64,000 bases of DNA. Origin: Streptomyces sp. NBC_00289. Lineage in GTDB: Bacteria > Actinomycetota > Actinomycetes > Streptomycetales > Streptomycetaceae. A program made the position numbers and the translations under genes. Location: positions 1,922,001 through 1,986,000 of the forward strand of contig NZ_CP108046.1 of assembly GCF_041435115.1 (NCBI RefSeq), read 5' to 3'. This document shows positions 35,896 to 43,235 of the stretch, piece after piece (the first letter of the stretch is position 1; the number at the start of each line of letters is the position of its first letter). The notes beneath the pieces were generated by a model, which saw only the letters and a program-made list of their open reading frames with translations, was not told where the DNA came from and made no database searches.

Positions 35896-36560
35896 GCAGC
35901 AGGGAACGGATTCTGGGCCGGGTGCGGCGTGCACTCGCGGACGTACCGGCCGACGACACACCGTACGAGCAGGCCGTCGAGCGCGGCTACGCGCGCGAGC
36001 ACGGCGACCGGAGCGTCGGGCAGACCGTGGACCTGCTCGCCGAGAACCTCGCCGACTACCGCGCGATCGTGCACCGCTGCACGGCCGCCGACCTGCCGGC
36101 CACGCTCGCCGGCATGCTGGCCGCGCGCGGCGCGCGGACGGTGATCGTCCCGCCGGGCCTCGATCCCGGCTGGCTCACGTCGGCCGACGCCGAGCAGGTC
36201 CCCGACCGCGCCGAGAGCACCCCGCACGAACTGGACCGCCTCGACAGCGTGGTCACCGCCTGCGCGGTGGCGATCGCCGAGACCGGCACGATCGTGCTGG
36301 ACGGCGGCCCCGACCAGGGACGCCGCCGCATCACCCTGATCCCGGACCACCACATCTGTGTCGTGCGGGTCCCGGACCAGGTCGTCTCCTCCGTCCCGCA
36401 GGCCCTCGAACGCCTCGACCCCGCCCGCCCGTTGACCTGGATCTCCGGTCCGTCGGCGACCAGCGACATCGAACTGGACCGCGTCGAGGGAGTGCACGGC
36501 CCGCGCACCCTGGAAGTGGTGCTGGTCGAGAGTCCGGCGGGCACGGAGGGCACCTCGTAG
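35892..36560 (+). CDS. lutC: Lactate oxidation subunit LutC/LldG
   Basis: 222 residues, LUD domain only. Typical features are the N-terminal SSRERILGRVRRAL helix, the central AIAETGTIVLDGG strand and the C-terminal ISGPSATSDIELDRVEGVHGPRTLEVVLV motif. It has no Cys clusters and completes the LutABC complex. GTG start overlapping lutB. It is the last gene of the plus-strand rhamnose-lactate set. Confidence 0.95.
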   Translation: MSSRERILGRVRRALADVPADDTPYEQAVERGYAREHGDRSVGQTVDLLAENLADYRAIVHRCTAADLPATLAGMLAARGARTVIVPPGLDPGWLTSADAEQVPDRAESTPHELDRLDSVVTACAVAIAETGTIVLDGGPDQGRRRITLIPDHHICVVRVPDQVVSSVPQALERLDPARPLTWISGPSATSDIELDRVEGVHGPRTLEVVLVESPAGTEGTS

Positions 36561-36615
36561 CGGCCGGACGGGAGCCGGCAGGAGGCGACGCCGTCCGCGA
36601 AGTCCGGGGCCCGAC

Positions 36616-36672
36616 GCCCTGCGGCCGCCCTCGTGAACGCATTCCGGAGCGGCGGCGGGCGGCCGCAGGGGC
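36616..36672. terminator. Long-armed hairpin after lutC
   Basis: GCCCTGCGGCCGCCC (36616-36630) pairs with GGGCGGCCGCAGGGGC (36657-36672) with one bulge and a 26-base loop. It lies between the convergent lutC and membrane protein genes, so it is a likely bidirectional terminator. Confidence 0.6.
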
Positions 36673-36828
36673 GTACCGCTGCGCGGCGGAACCGACCACC
36701 GCCCGGGCCCGGCACGCGTTCCCGGCGTGCCGCACACGAGGGGTGGGCCGCTTCCGCGGGGCGCGTCGGTGCCGATGCTGCCACGATCGGCAGCCCTTGC
36801 GCGCCCACCTCGTCGCCACGGTTGTCAC

Positions 36829-37224
36829 TCAGGGATTCCAGTAGGTGGAGAGGGATCCGATGAAGGCCGCCCCGGCGGTGAGCAGGACGAGCTGGGTGGC
36901 GGCGGCGGTCCAGAGACGCCAGGCCACCGCCATTCCGACGGTGACGGCCTCGACCCTCCAGAGGAACCGCACGCAACCCGGCTGGTAGGTGGCGCCGTTC
37001 GGGTCCATCATCCCGGGGTAACCCAGCCAGTCCTCGGTGAAGACGCCCTCGGTGCCCAGGAGCAGGATCGCCCCGACGAGGAGGAGGTCGGCGATGACGA
37101 ACACCGCGGTGAGCGCGCCGTCCGCCTGCCGATGGCGCCAGGACCTGCGCAGGAGGCGCCGGAGCAGTCCCGGCGGCGGGCCGCCCGCGACGGACGTGTC
37201 CTCGGTCTTCACGGAACTCCTCAT
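36829..37224 (-). CDS. Small membrane protein, last gene of a three-gene operon
   Basis: 131 residues, family not recognised. After a basic N-terminus, one hydrophobic span is seen at about 38-60 (LTAVFVIADLLLVGAILLLG) and two more at about 90-125 (VEAVTVGMAVAWRLW, TQLVLLTAGAAFIGSL). Between them lies a loop with WLGYPGMMDPNGATYQPGC. ATG 37224 overlaps the DUF4232 gene stop by 4 bp. Confidence 0.75.
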   Translation of the reverse strand: MRSSVKTEDTSVAGGPPPGLLRRLLRRSWRHRQADGALTAVFVIADLLLVGAILLLGTEGVFTEDWLGYPGMMDPNGATYQPGCVRFLWRVEAVTVGMAVAWRLWTAAATQLVLLTAGAAFIGSLSTYWNP

Positions 37225-37835
37225 GAGGCGTCGGGAGCGGTGGCCCGCCATGCGCTGACACCGAGCCTGCCCGTGGTGCCGAGATCGAGGCCGCCGTCCG
37301 GTGTCACGAGGAGCGGAAGAGCGCCGGGCCTCGCCTCCACAGTCAGATACGGCACGTCGACCGGGCCCCCCACATCGGTGACGGTGTTGCGCCACACCAG
37401 CCCGGCTGTCGCGGTCTCGCCGGGGCGCAGCGACACGGCCCGCGGGGGGTCGTCGAATCCCGGCAGTCCGGTGATGCCACCGCTTCCGTGGATCATCGAC
37501 ACCCCGGTGACGGTCTGTTGGTCGTCGTCGAGCAGGCGGAGCCCGGGGTAGCCCTTGACGCGGTAGGTGTCCGTGCCGCAGTTCAGCAGCGTGACGTCCA
37601 TGGCGCGCAGGCCCATCGCGGCGTCCACCGGGCCGGCGGTGACGCGGATGCCGGTCGAGCAGGCCTCGGACGGCTCCGGCCCCGGCCCCGGCCCCGGCGA
37701 CTCCCGTGACGCGCCCTCGCCGGTGTTCCGGGCGGACGGGTCGTCGTACGTCAGGTCTCCCACGGTCCAGATGAGGGAGGTGGCGGCGATGCCCGCCACG
37801 ACGCACAGGGCCGCGTCCCGCAGCCGGGTCGCCAT
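37221..37835 (-). CDS. DUF4232-type membrane-anchored protein
   Basis: 204 residues. An N-terminal span (ALCVVAGIAATSLIWTVG) works as an anchor, a Pro/Gly linker follows, and the outer domain (about 58-200) has the DUF4232 look: GLRAMDVTLLNCGTDTYRVKGYPGLRLLDDDQ, then an immunoglobulin-like beta pattern. Such domains are common on actinobacterial cell surfaces and their role is unknown. ATG 37835 touches the lipoprotein stop (TGATG). Confidence 0.82.
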   Translation of the reverse strand: MATRLRDAALCVVAGIAATSLIWTVGDLTYDDPSARNTGEGASRESPGPGPGPEPSEACSTGIRVTAGPVDAAMGLRAMDVTLLNCGTDTYRVKGYPGLRLLDDDQQTVTGVSMIHGSGGITGLPGFDDPPRAVSLRPGETATAGLVWRNTVTDVGGPVDVPYLTVEARPGALPLLVTPDGGLDLGTTGRLGVSAWRATAPDAS

Positions 37836-38116
37836 CAGTGACCGTAGGCGGGCTCGACGCAGCCGCCCTCGAGGTAGGGGCCGTGGGCCTCGATCGCGCT
37901 GTCGTGGCCGGGCAGCAGCGTGCCCTCGACGCACACACCGCCGAGGCCGAGCGTGAACCGGACGCCCTCGCCGTGGGGGGCGAGCCGCTCGACCTCCCTG
38001 TCGCCGTAGCCGAGCCGGGCGAGCGCGGTGTCCACCCTGCCGCAGCCGGCCAGGCCGAGAACGCCCACGAGGGCGAGAGCGGGCGCGGGCGCCCGACGAA
38101 CAGTGGTTCTGCGCAT
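37835..38116 (-). CDS. Small lipoprotein, first gene of the operon
   Basis: 93 residues. A basic N-terminus, short hydrophobic core and lipobox VLGLAG-C25 mark it as a lipoprotein. The mature part is about 68 residues with two further Cys (GGVCVEG; GGCVEP) that could form a disulfide. No family is recognised. With the next two genes it forms a tight translationally coupled set of envelope proteins. Confidence 0.8.
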   Translation of the reverse strand: MRRTTVRRAPAPALALVGVLGLAGCGRVDTALARLGYGDREVERLAPHGEGVRFTLGLGGVCVEGTLLPGHDSAIEAHGPYLEGGCVEPAYGH

Positions 38117-38150
38117 CCCCCGAGTCGATCAAGCCCGTCCCCGCACGGCT

Positions 38151-38176
38151 GTGACGGAGGCCACACCTCCGGTCAC
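38151..38176. promoter_or_regulatory. Inverted repeat between divergent operons
   Basis: GTGACGGAGG (38151-38160) and CCTCCGGTCAC (38166-38176) pair with one bulged base. It sits between the lipoprotein operon and the MoxR gene and shares the GTGAC core with the tandem array downstream. Confidence 0.5.
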
Positions 38177-38256
38177 AGCCCTGTCACAGCTCCTCCCGAG
38201 CACCACACTCCCGGCAAGGGAACCCGTGACAGGGGCGCTGAACAAGCGCTTAGATA

Positions 38257-38331
38257 GTGACGTCGCGGTAGGCGACAACAAAGCACGTGACATCGAAGTG
38301 CGTGACGTCGCAGCAGGTGACGTCGCCATGG
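38257..38331 (+). repeat. Five 15-bp tandem repeats before the MoxR gene
   Basis: Units start at 38257, 38272, 38287, 38302 and 38317; four begin GTGAC(G/A)TCG and the second is divergent (GCGACAACA). The last unit overlaps the ATG at 38328. Third-position GC is low here if read as codons (GTA, AAA, GCA, GAA, CGT), so it looks like leader or operator DNA and not protein. Confidence 0.75.
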
Positions 38332-39227
38332 GTCGGACCCCGTCCGCGCCGAGCTGGAGGCCCCCGTTGCTGTTCACATCCGTCGACGACGTCTCCGCCC
38401 GGCTCGCCGAGACCGGCTACCTCGCCTCGCCCGCCGTCGCCACCACCGTCTTCCTCGCCGACCGCCTCGGCAAGCCGCTCCTGGTGGAGGGCCCCGCCGG
38501 GGTCGGCAAGACGGAGCTGGCCAAGGCCGTCGCCGAGGTCGCGGGAGCCCGACTGGTCCGCCTCCAGTGCTACGAGGGCGTCGACGAGTCGCGGGCGCTG
38601 TACGAGTGGAACCACGCCAAGCAGCTCCTGCGCATCAGCGCGGGCCGCGACGAGACCTGGGACGAGGCACGCACCGACATCTTCAGCGAGGAGTTCCTGC
38701 TTCCCCGCCCACTGCTCACCGCCATTCGCGGGGACGAGCCCAAGGTGCTGCTCATCGACGAGACCGACAAGGCGGACGTCGAGGTCGAGGGCCTGCTCCT
38801 GGAAGTACTCAGCGACTTCCAGGTCACGGTCCCCGAACTGGGCACGATCACCGCGACCCGCCGCCCCTTCGTCGTCCTAACCTCCAACGCGAGCCGCGAG
38901 CTGTCCGAGGCCCTGCGCCGCCGCTGCCTCTTCCTCCACATCGGCTTCCCCGACGAGGAGCTGGAGCGCCGGATCGTACGGCTGAAGGTGCCGGGCCTCG
39001 ACGCGGCGCTGGCCGAGTCGGTGGTCCGGGTGGTCGGCGCGCTGCGCGCCCTGGACCTGCGGAAGGTGCCGTCGGTCGCCGAGACCGTCGACTGGGCGCG
39101 GACCCTGATCGCGCTCGGCGCCGACACGCTCGGCGAGACCGTCGTACGCGACAGTCTCGGCGTCCTGCTCAAGCACCAGGAGGACATCCTCAAGGCGGCC
39201 GCGAAGCTCGACCTGGACGCCCTGTGA
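38328..39227 (+). CDS. MoxR-type AAA+ ATPase
   Basis: 299 residues from ATG 38328 (AGGTGA seven bases upstream). Walker A is GPAGVGKTE at 55-63 and Walker B is VLLIDETDKAD. Sensor and arginine-finger regions follow (VVLTSNASRELSEALRRRCLF). MoxR ATPases act with VWA-domain proteins as chaperones that insert metals or mature enzymes. The next gene is such a VWA protein, overlapping as GTGA. A longer form starting at GTG 38226 would contain a TTA codon and the repeat array; I consider it unlikely. Confidence 0.9.
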   Translation: MGRTPSAPSWRPPLLFTSVDDVSARLAETGYLASPAVATTVFLADRLGKPLLVEGPAGVGKTELAKAVAEVAGARLVRLQCYEGVDESRALYEWNHAKQLLRISAGRDETWDEARTDIFSEEFLLPRPLLTAIRGDEPKVLLIDETDKADVEVEGLLLEVLSDFQVTVPELGTITATRRPFVVLTSNASRELSEALRRRCLFLHIGFPDEELERRIVRLKVPGLDAALAESVVRVVGALRALDLRKVPSVAETVDWARTLIALGADTLGETVVRDSLGVLLKHQEDILKAAAKLDLDAL

Positions 39228-40594
39228 CCGCGCCCTCCGAGATCACCACCCGGCTGACCGGCTTCGCCGCCGCGCTCCGCTCGCACGGCATCCGCATCGG
39301 CACCGGCGAGACCGTGGACGCGGCGCGGGCGGTGGCGGCCCTCGGGTTCGCCGACCGCGAGCGGCTGCGCGAGGGGCTGGCGGCGACGCTCCTGCACGGA
39401 ACGGGCCAGCGGCAGGTCTTCGACCCGGTCTTCGACCTCTACTTCCCGCAACGCGTCGGCGCCCCCGCGGCGGAACGCGAAGGGGAGCCCCAAGACCGCG
39501 ACGACCTGCGGGACCGGCTCGCGGCTGCGCTCGCGGCCAACGACCCCGCCCTGCTGGGCCGGCTGGCCGTCGAGGCGGTCGACGGCTTCGGCGGATACGG
39601 CTCCTCGCCGGGGTCGGACGGCTGGTCGTCGTACCAGACACTCGACCGGCTGCGGCCACAGACACTGCTGGCGCGCGTGCGTGACGGCGTCCGGGCGGGG
39701 AGCGGCGGAGGGGCGTTCGCCGACCGGCTGCTCGACGACGAGATCCGGCGGCGCATCGAGGCGTTCCGCGCGATGGTCGCCGCGGAGGCCCGGCGCCGGG
39801 TCGCGGAACGGCGTGGCCGGGAGGAGATCGCCCGGCGGGCGGTGGCACCGACCGCCGACCGGGTCGACTTCCTGTTCGCGGGCAAGGCCCAGCTGGCCGA
39901 GTTGCGCCGGACCGTGCAGCCGCTGGCGCGCAAGCTCGCCACCCGGCTCGCGGCCCGCCGTCGCCGGGCCGCCCGCGGCAGCATCGACCTGCGGCGGACG
40001 CTCCGGGGTTCCCTGTCGACGGGAGGCGTGCCGATGCGGCCCGTGCTGCGCAGGCGGCGCCCCGTCCGCCCCGAACTGGTGCTGCTGTGCGATGTCTCGG
40101 GCTCCGTGTCGGGTTTCTCCGACTTCACGATGCTGCTGGTGCAGGCGCTGCACGACCAGTTCAGCAAGGTGCGCGTGTTCGCCTTCGTCAACCGGATCGA
40201 CGAGGTGACCCGGCTGCTCGTACACGGTGCGGCGGACCCCGAGGGGCTGGGAGCGCGCATCCGGGCGGAGGCGACGCTCACGGGCTGGCACGGCAGCAGC
40301 GACTACGGGCTCGCGCTGGGCGAGTTCGCGGAGCGCTACGACGAGGCGGTGGGCCCGCGCACCACCGTGTTCGTGCTCGGTGACGCCCGTACGAACATGA
40401 GCGACCCGAACCTTCCGGCCCTGCGCCACATCGGGGAACGGGCCCGCCGCGTCTACTGGTTGAACCCCGAGCAGCGCTCCCAGTGGGGCACCGGCGACTC
40501 CGCCGCTCCCGAGTACGCCGAGCTGGTCGAGATGCACGAGTGCCGCAACGCACGCCAGCTGGGCGAACTCGTCACGCGCCTGCTGCCGGTGTGA
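39224..40594 (+). CDS. VWA-domain (CoxE-like) protein, MoxR partner
   Basis: 456 residues, GTG start overlapping the ATPase stop. The N-terminal half is helical (SEITTRLTGFAAALRSHGIRI...). The VWA domain begins near 280, with the MIDAS motif DVSGS at 290-294, and contains TGWHGSSDYG and LGDARTNMSD. It matches the CoxE/YehP-like family. In carboxydotrophs CoxD (MoxR) and CoxE mature a molybdenum enzyme. This window does hold a molybdenum hydroxylase at 51.6-54.2 kb, but any link is a guess. Confidence 0.87.
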   Translation: MTAPSEITTRLTGFAAALRSHGIRIGTGETVDAARAVAALGFADRERLREGLAATLLHGTGQRQVFDPVFDLYFPQRVGAPAAEREGEPQDRDDLRDRLAAALAANDPALLGRLAVEAVDGFGGYGSSPGSDGWSSYQTLDRLRPQTLLARVRDGVRAGSGGGAFADRLLDDEIRRRIEAFRAMVAAEARRRVAERRGREEIARRAVAPTADRVDFLFAGKAQLAELRRTVQPLARKLATRLAARRRRAARGSIDLRRTLRGSLSTGGVPMRPVLRRRRPVRPELVLLCDVSGSVSGFSDFTMLLVQALHDQFSKVRVFAFVNRIDEVTRLLVHGAADPEGLGARIRAEATLTGWHGSSDYGLALGEFAERYDEAVGPRTTVFVLGDARTNMSDPNLPALRHIGERARRVYWLNPEQRSQWGTGDSAAPEYAELVEMHECRNARQLGELVTRLLPV

Positions 40595-40627
40595 CCCGGC
40601 CTCCAACACCGGGCGCGGGGGCGCGAA

Positions 40628-40661
40628 CTGCCGCAACCGACGGAATCGTCGGATACGGCAG
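40628..40661. terminator. Nested hairpin between convergent genes
   Basis: CTGCCG-caa-CCGACG-gaat-CGTCGG-ata-CGGCAG has two nested perfect 6-bp stems. It lies between the convergent VWA and cupin genes and is a likely bidirectional terminator. Confidence 0.65.
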
Positions 40662-40678
40662 CCGATGGTTGGTCGGGC

Positions 40679-41044
40679 CTAGTCGTTGCCCGCCTTCGCG
40701 TACTCCTGCGCCATGCCTCCCGCGAAGTCGTACACCACGCACTGCTCGTCGCCGACGACCCAGGCGTCGTGTCCGGGCGCGACCACGAAGACGTCGCCGG
40801 GGCCGAGTTCGCCCTCTCCGCCGTCGTTCATGCGGATGTGCATGCGCCCTTGGACCACATAGCCGTTGTGGTGGACCTCGCAGGTCTCGGTGCCCGCGAT
40901 GGGGCCCACGGACTCCGTCCAGCGCCAGCCGGGCTCGAAGGTGGCCACGGCGAAGTCCAGTCCGCTCATGTGGACCGCTTCGAGGTGGCCCCGGGGGAAA
41001 TCTCGTCGCTCGTCCGGCTTGTCGAGCGTCTTCACCTCAAACAT
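40679..41044 (-). CDS. Cupin-domain protein
   Basis: 121 residues from ATG 41044 (GGGAGAG upstream). A single beta-barrel cupin: ETCEVHHNGYVVQGRMHIRMNDG is the first motif (metal His and Glu) and LGPGDVFVVAPGHDAWVVGDE the second. It lacks a signal peptide. A 23-bp palindrome overlaps its leader. Its substrate is unknown; proteins of this size include sugar isomerases and small-molecule sensors. Confidence 0.85.
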   Translation of the reverse strand: MFEVKTLDKPDERRDFPRGHLEAVHMSGLDFAVATFEPGWRWTESVGPIAGTETCEVHHNGYVVQGRMHIRMNDGGEGELGPGDVFVVAPGHDAWVVGDEQCVVYDFAGGMAQEYAKAGND

Positions 41045-41058
41045 GACCGCTCTCCCTT

Positions 41059-41081
41059 CCGGCCGTGTCCGACACGGCCGG
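41059..41081. promoter_or_regulatory. 23-bp perfect palindrome in the cupin leader
   Basis: CCGGCCGTGTC-C-GACACGGCCGG has 11-bp perfect arms around one base, ending 14 bp before the cupin ATG and next to its ribosome site. It could be an operator, or a terminator for the dehydratase gene upstream on the same strand. Confidence 0.55.
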
Positions 41082-41266
41082 GGCCGGTCTCCGTCACCCG
41101 GCCGCCCCACGCGGCACCGGCGGGGGCCGGGCCCCACCCCTCCATCGTCCGCCTGTCCATCCGGGACGGCCATTCGGGTGAGGGAGAGGGGAGGCGGGAG
41201 AGGGGTGGCGTTGAGGGGAAGGAGGGGTGGGGCGGGAGCCGGTGGCCGGTGGCAGGGGCGGCTGGG

Positions 41267-42295
41267 TCAGCCGGCGTTGCCTCCGCCTCCGCCCTCCCCG
41301 TCCCCCGTGCTTCCGCCTACGCCTCCGCCTCCGCAGAGGAGGGCGAAGCGCTCGGCGTCGATGTTGCCACCGGAGAGGATCGCGCCGATCCGTCGCGGGA
41401 GGGGGCCCGTCCGGCCGGTCAGCAGGGCCGCGAGCGGGGTGGCACCACTGGGCTCCACGACGATCTTCAGCCGTTCGAAGGCGAACCGCATCGCGTCCCG
41501 GATCTCGTCGTCGGACACCAGCGCGATGTCGTCGACGAGCCGCCGGTTCACGGAGAAGGTCAGCTCCCCCGGCGTGTCGAGGGCCTGTCCGTCGGCGATG
41601 GTGCGCGGTACCGGGACGCTGACGCGCCGCCCGGCCGCGAGGGACCGCTTGGTGTCGTCCCCGGCCTCCGGCTCGACCCCGATCACCCGGATCCCGGGGT
41701 GCAGTCCCTTGGCCGCCGTGGCACTGCCGGCGATCAGCCCACCGCCGCCGACCGGTACGACCAGAGCATCCAACTCCCCTGATTCTTCGAGGAGTTCGAG
41801 CGCGGCGGTGCCCTGTCCCGCGATGACGTGCGGATGCTCGTAGGGCGGGATGAGGGCGAGGCCCCGCTCGGCGGCCAGGGCCTCGGCGACGGCGACGCGG
41901 TCCTCGGTGTAGCGGTCGTACGTCACGATCTCGGCCCCGTAACCGGCGGTGGCCTCCCGCTTGGAGCGCGGGGCGTCCTCCGGCATGACGATCACCGCGG
42001 TGGTGCCGAGTTCCCGGGCGGCGAGGGCGACGGCCTGGGCGTGGTTCCCCGAGGAGTAGGCGGCGATGCCCCGGGCGAGCTGCTCCGGCGTCAGGCGCGC
42101 CGCCGCGTGGTAGGCGCCGCGGAACTTGAAGGCTCCCACGCGCTGGAAGTTCTCGCACTTGAGATGGACCTCCGCGCCGACGAGGGCGTCGAGGGTCCGT
42201 GAGCGCAGCACCGGAGTGCGGTGTGCGACGCCTTCGATGCGGGCCGCGGCCGCACGGACGTCGTCGAGGGTGACCGGTGGGGTCGTGGTCGTCAC
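41267..42295 (-). CDS. PLP-dependent threonine/serine dehydratase-like enzyme
   Basis: 342 residues; GTG 42295 after GGAGG. Fold type II PLP enzyme: Lys57 in AFKFRG forms the Schiff base, SSGNHAQ binds substrate and GGGGLIAG binds the phosphate. There is no C-terminal ACT domain, so it is of the catabolic or racemase-like type. The last 25 residues are Gly-rich. It overlaps the YheO-type regulator by 4 bp, so the pair is co-expressed and the regulator may sense the amino acid it degrades. Serine/threonine is likely; hydroxyaspartate or others cannot be excluded. Confidence 0.87.
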   Translation of the reverse strand: MTTTTPPVTLDDVRAAAARIEGVAHRTPVLRSRTLDALVGAEVHLKCENFQRVGAFKFRGAYHAAARLTPEQLARGIAAYSSGNHAQAVALAARELGTTAVIVMPEDAPRSKREATAGYGAEIVTYDRYTEDRVAVAEALAAERGLALIPPYEHPHVIAGQGTAALELLEESGELDALVVPVGGGGLIAGSATAAKGLHPGIRVIGVEPEAGDDTKRSLAAGRRVSVPVPRTIADGQALDTPGELTFSVNRRLVDDIALVSDDEIRDAMRFAFERLKIVVEPSGATPLAALLTGRTGPLPRRIGAILSGGNIDAERFALLCGGGGVGGSTGDGEGGGGGNAG

Positions 42296-43005
42296 GCGTG
42301 TCCTCCGTCGGGTGTCGGGTGGTCGGTGGCGCGGGACTGTGCGAGGTAGCTGTAGGCGGAGGCGCGGGAGATGCCGAGCCGGGCGGCGACCTGTTCGACC
42401 GCGCGGCGGACGGCGAACACGCCGTGCTCGTCCAGGCTGCGGAAGAGGTCGAGGCGCCGTGTGCGGTCGAGTGCCGCCCAGGTGAGGTTCTGCCGGAGCC
42501 GGTGGGCGTCGAGGATGGCGTCGACTACGGAGTCGATGTCGTTTCCGAAGGTGGTGACCGGCGGCTCGGCGGGGCCGGGGGTGAGGCCGGCCAGCGCGCC
42601 GAGCAGGGTGTGGGCCTCGGTGACCGCGGTGACGTCGAGGTTCACGCAGAGCGCACCGAAGACGGTGCCCGTCGAGTCCCGCAGCACCATCGTGGACGAC
42701 TTGACCAGCTTGCCCGAGTCGGTGCGGGTCAGGTAGTTGAGCTCGTCGGCCGCGTCGTCGCCGCGGGCGAGGACGCGCAGGCCGATCTCGCTCATCGCCC
42801 CGCCCACCGCCCGCCCGGTCACCGTGCCGGCGACGGCGACCACCGAACTCTCCGGCCGCCGGTAGTCGTGGAGGACCACCTCGCACACCGGGCCGAACGT
42901 CGCCGCGATACCCGCGACGGCGGGGGCCAGCGCGGCGAGGATCGCATCCCGCTCCGCGTCCGCACACGCCTCCGCGCTCGTGCCCGCGTTCACTTCGACC
43001 ACCAC
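42292..43005 (-). CDS. YheO/DauR-type PAS-HTH transcriptional regulator
   Basis: 237 residues from GTG 43005, chosen because GGAGGG precedes it and because the alternative ATG 43050 lies inside the operator palindromes. The N-terminal YheO-like PAS domain (about 20-140: FGPVCEVVLHDYRRPESSVVAVAGTVTGR) is followed by the HTH_22 domain at the C-terminus (VRRAVEQVAARLGISRASAYSYLAQ). DauR, a relative, controls D-arginine use. It is coupled to the dehydratase gene (GTGA overlap), which suggests control of amino acid breakdown. Confidence 0.87.
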   Translation of the reverse strand: MVVEVNAGTSAEACADAERDAILAALAPAVAGIAATFGPVCEVVLHDYRRPESSVVAVAGTVTGRAVGGAMSEIGLRVLARGDDAADELNYLTRTDSGKLVKSSTMVLRDSTGTVFGALCVNLDVTAVTEAHTLLGALAGLTPGPAEPPVTTFGNDIDSVVDAILDAHRLRQNLTWAALDRTRRLDLFRSLDEHGVFAVRRAVEQVAARLGISRASAYSYLAQSRATDHPTPDGGHA

Positions 43006-43049
43006 GGGACGGCTCCCTCCGGTCTCCACCAGGAGTTCCAGACTACACA

Positions 43050-43075
43050 TCCAATGATTGGACTGACAGTCCAAT
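43050..43075. promoter_or_regulatory. Overlapping palindromes upstream of the YheO-type regulator
   Basis: TCCAAT-g-ATTGGA (43050-43062) overlaps ATTGGACT-gac-AGTCCAAT (43057-43075). Alternating TCCAAT/ATTGGA half-sites form a compact double operator, 45 bp before the chosen start. Autoregulation is the simplest reading. Confidence 0.7.
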
Positions 43076-43174
43076 CCGCATGCCGGCCCTTGCGCGCGCG
43101 TCGGCCCGTCGCGGCGGCCGCGCACCGCGGATCCTGGCGCGCTCCGGCCCCGCCCCCGCATCGCCACGGACCTC

Positions 43175-43203
43175 TTGACGGGCGTGATGTTACCGGTAAC
43201 ATC
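43175..43203 (+). promoter_or_regulatory. Promoter with an 18-bp perfect palindrome before the MFS gene
   Basis: -35 TTGACG (43175-43180) and -10 TAACAT (43197-43202) are 16 bp apart. The -10 lies inside GATGTTACCGGTAACATC (43186-43203), a perfect palindrome with a central CG as LacI-family operators have. A repressor here would exclude RNA polymerase. Confidence 0.75.
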
Positions 43204-43235
43204 GCTGGCGTCGGAGTGAGCGAAGGGGTGTCCGC

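Noticed and set aside
38226..38327. N-terminal extension of MoxR containing a TTA codon and pentapeptide repeats
   Set aside because: Third-position GC is low across the stretch and a good ribosome site precedes ATG 38328. The periodicity is better read as non-coding tandem DNA.
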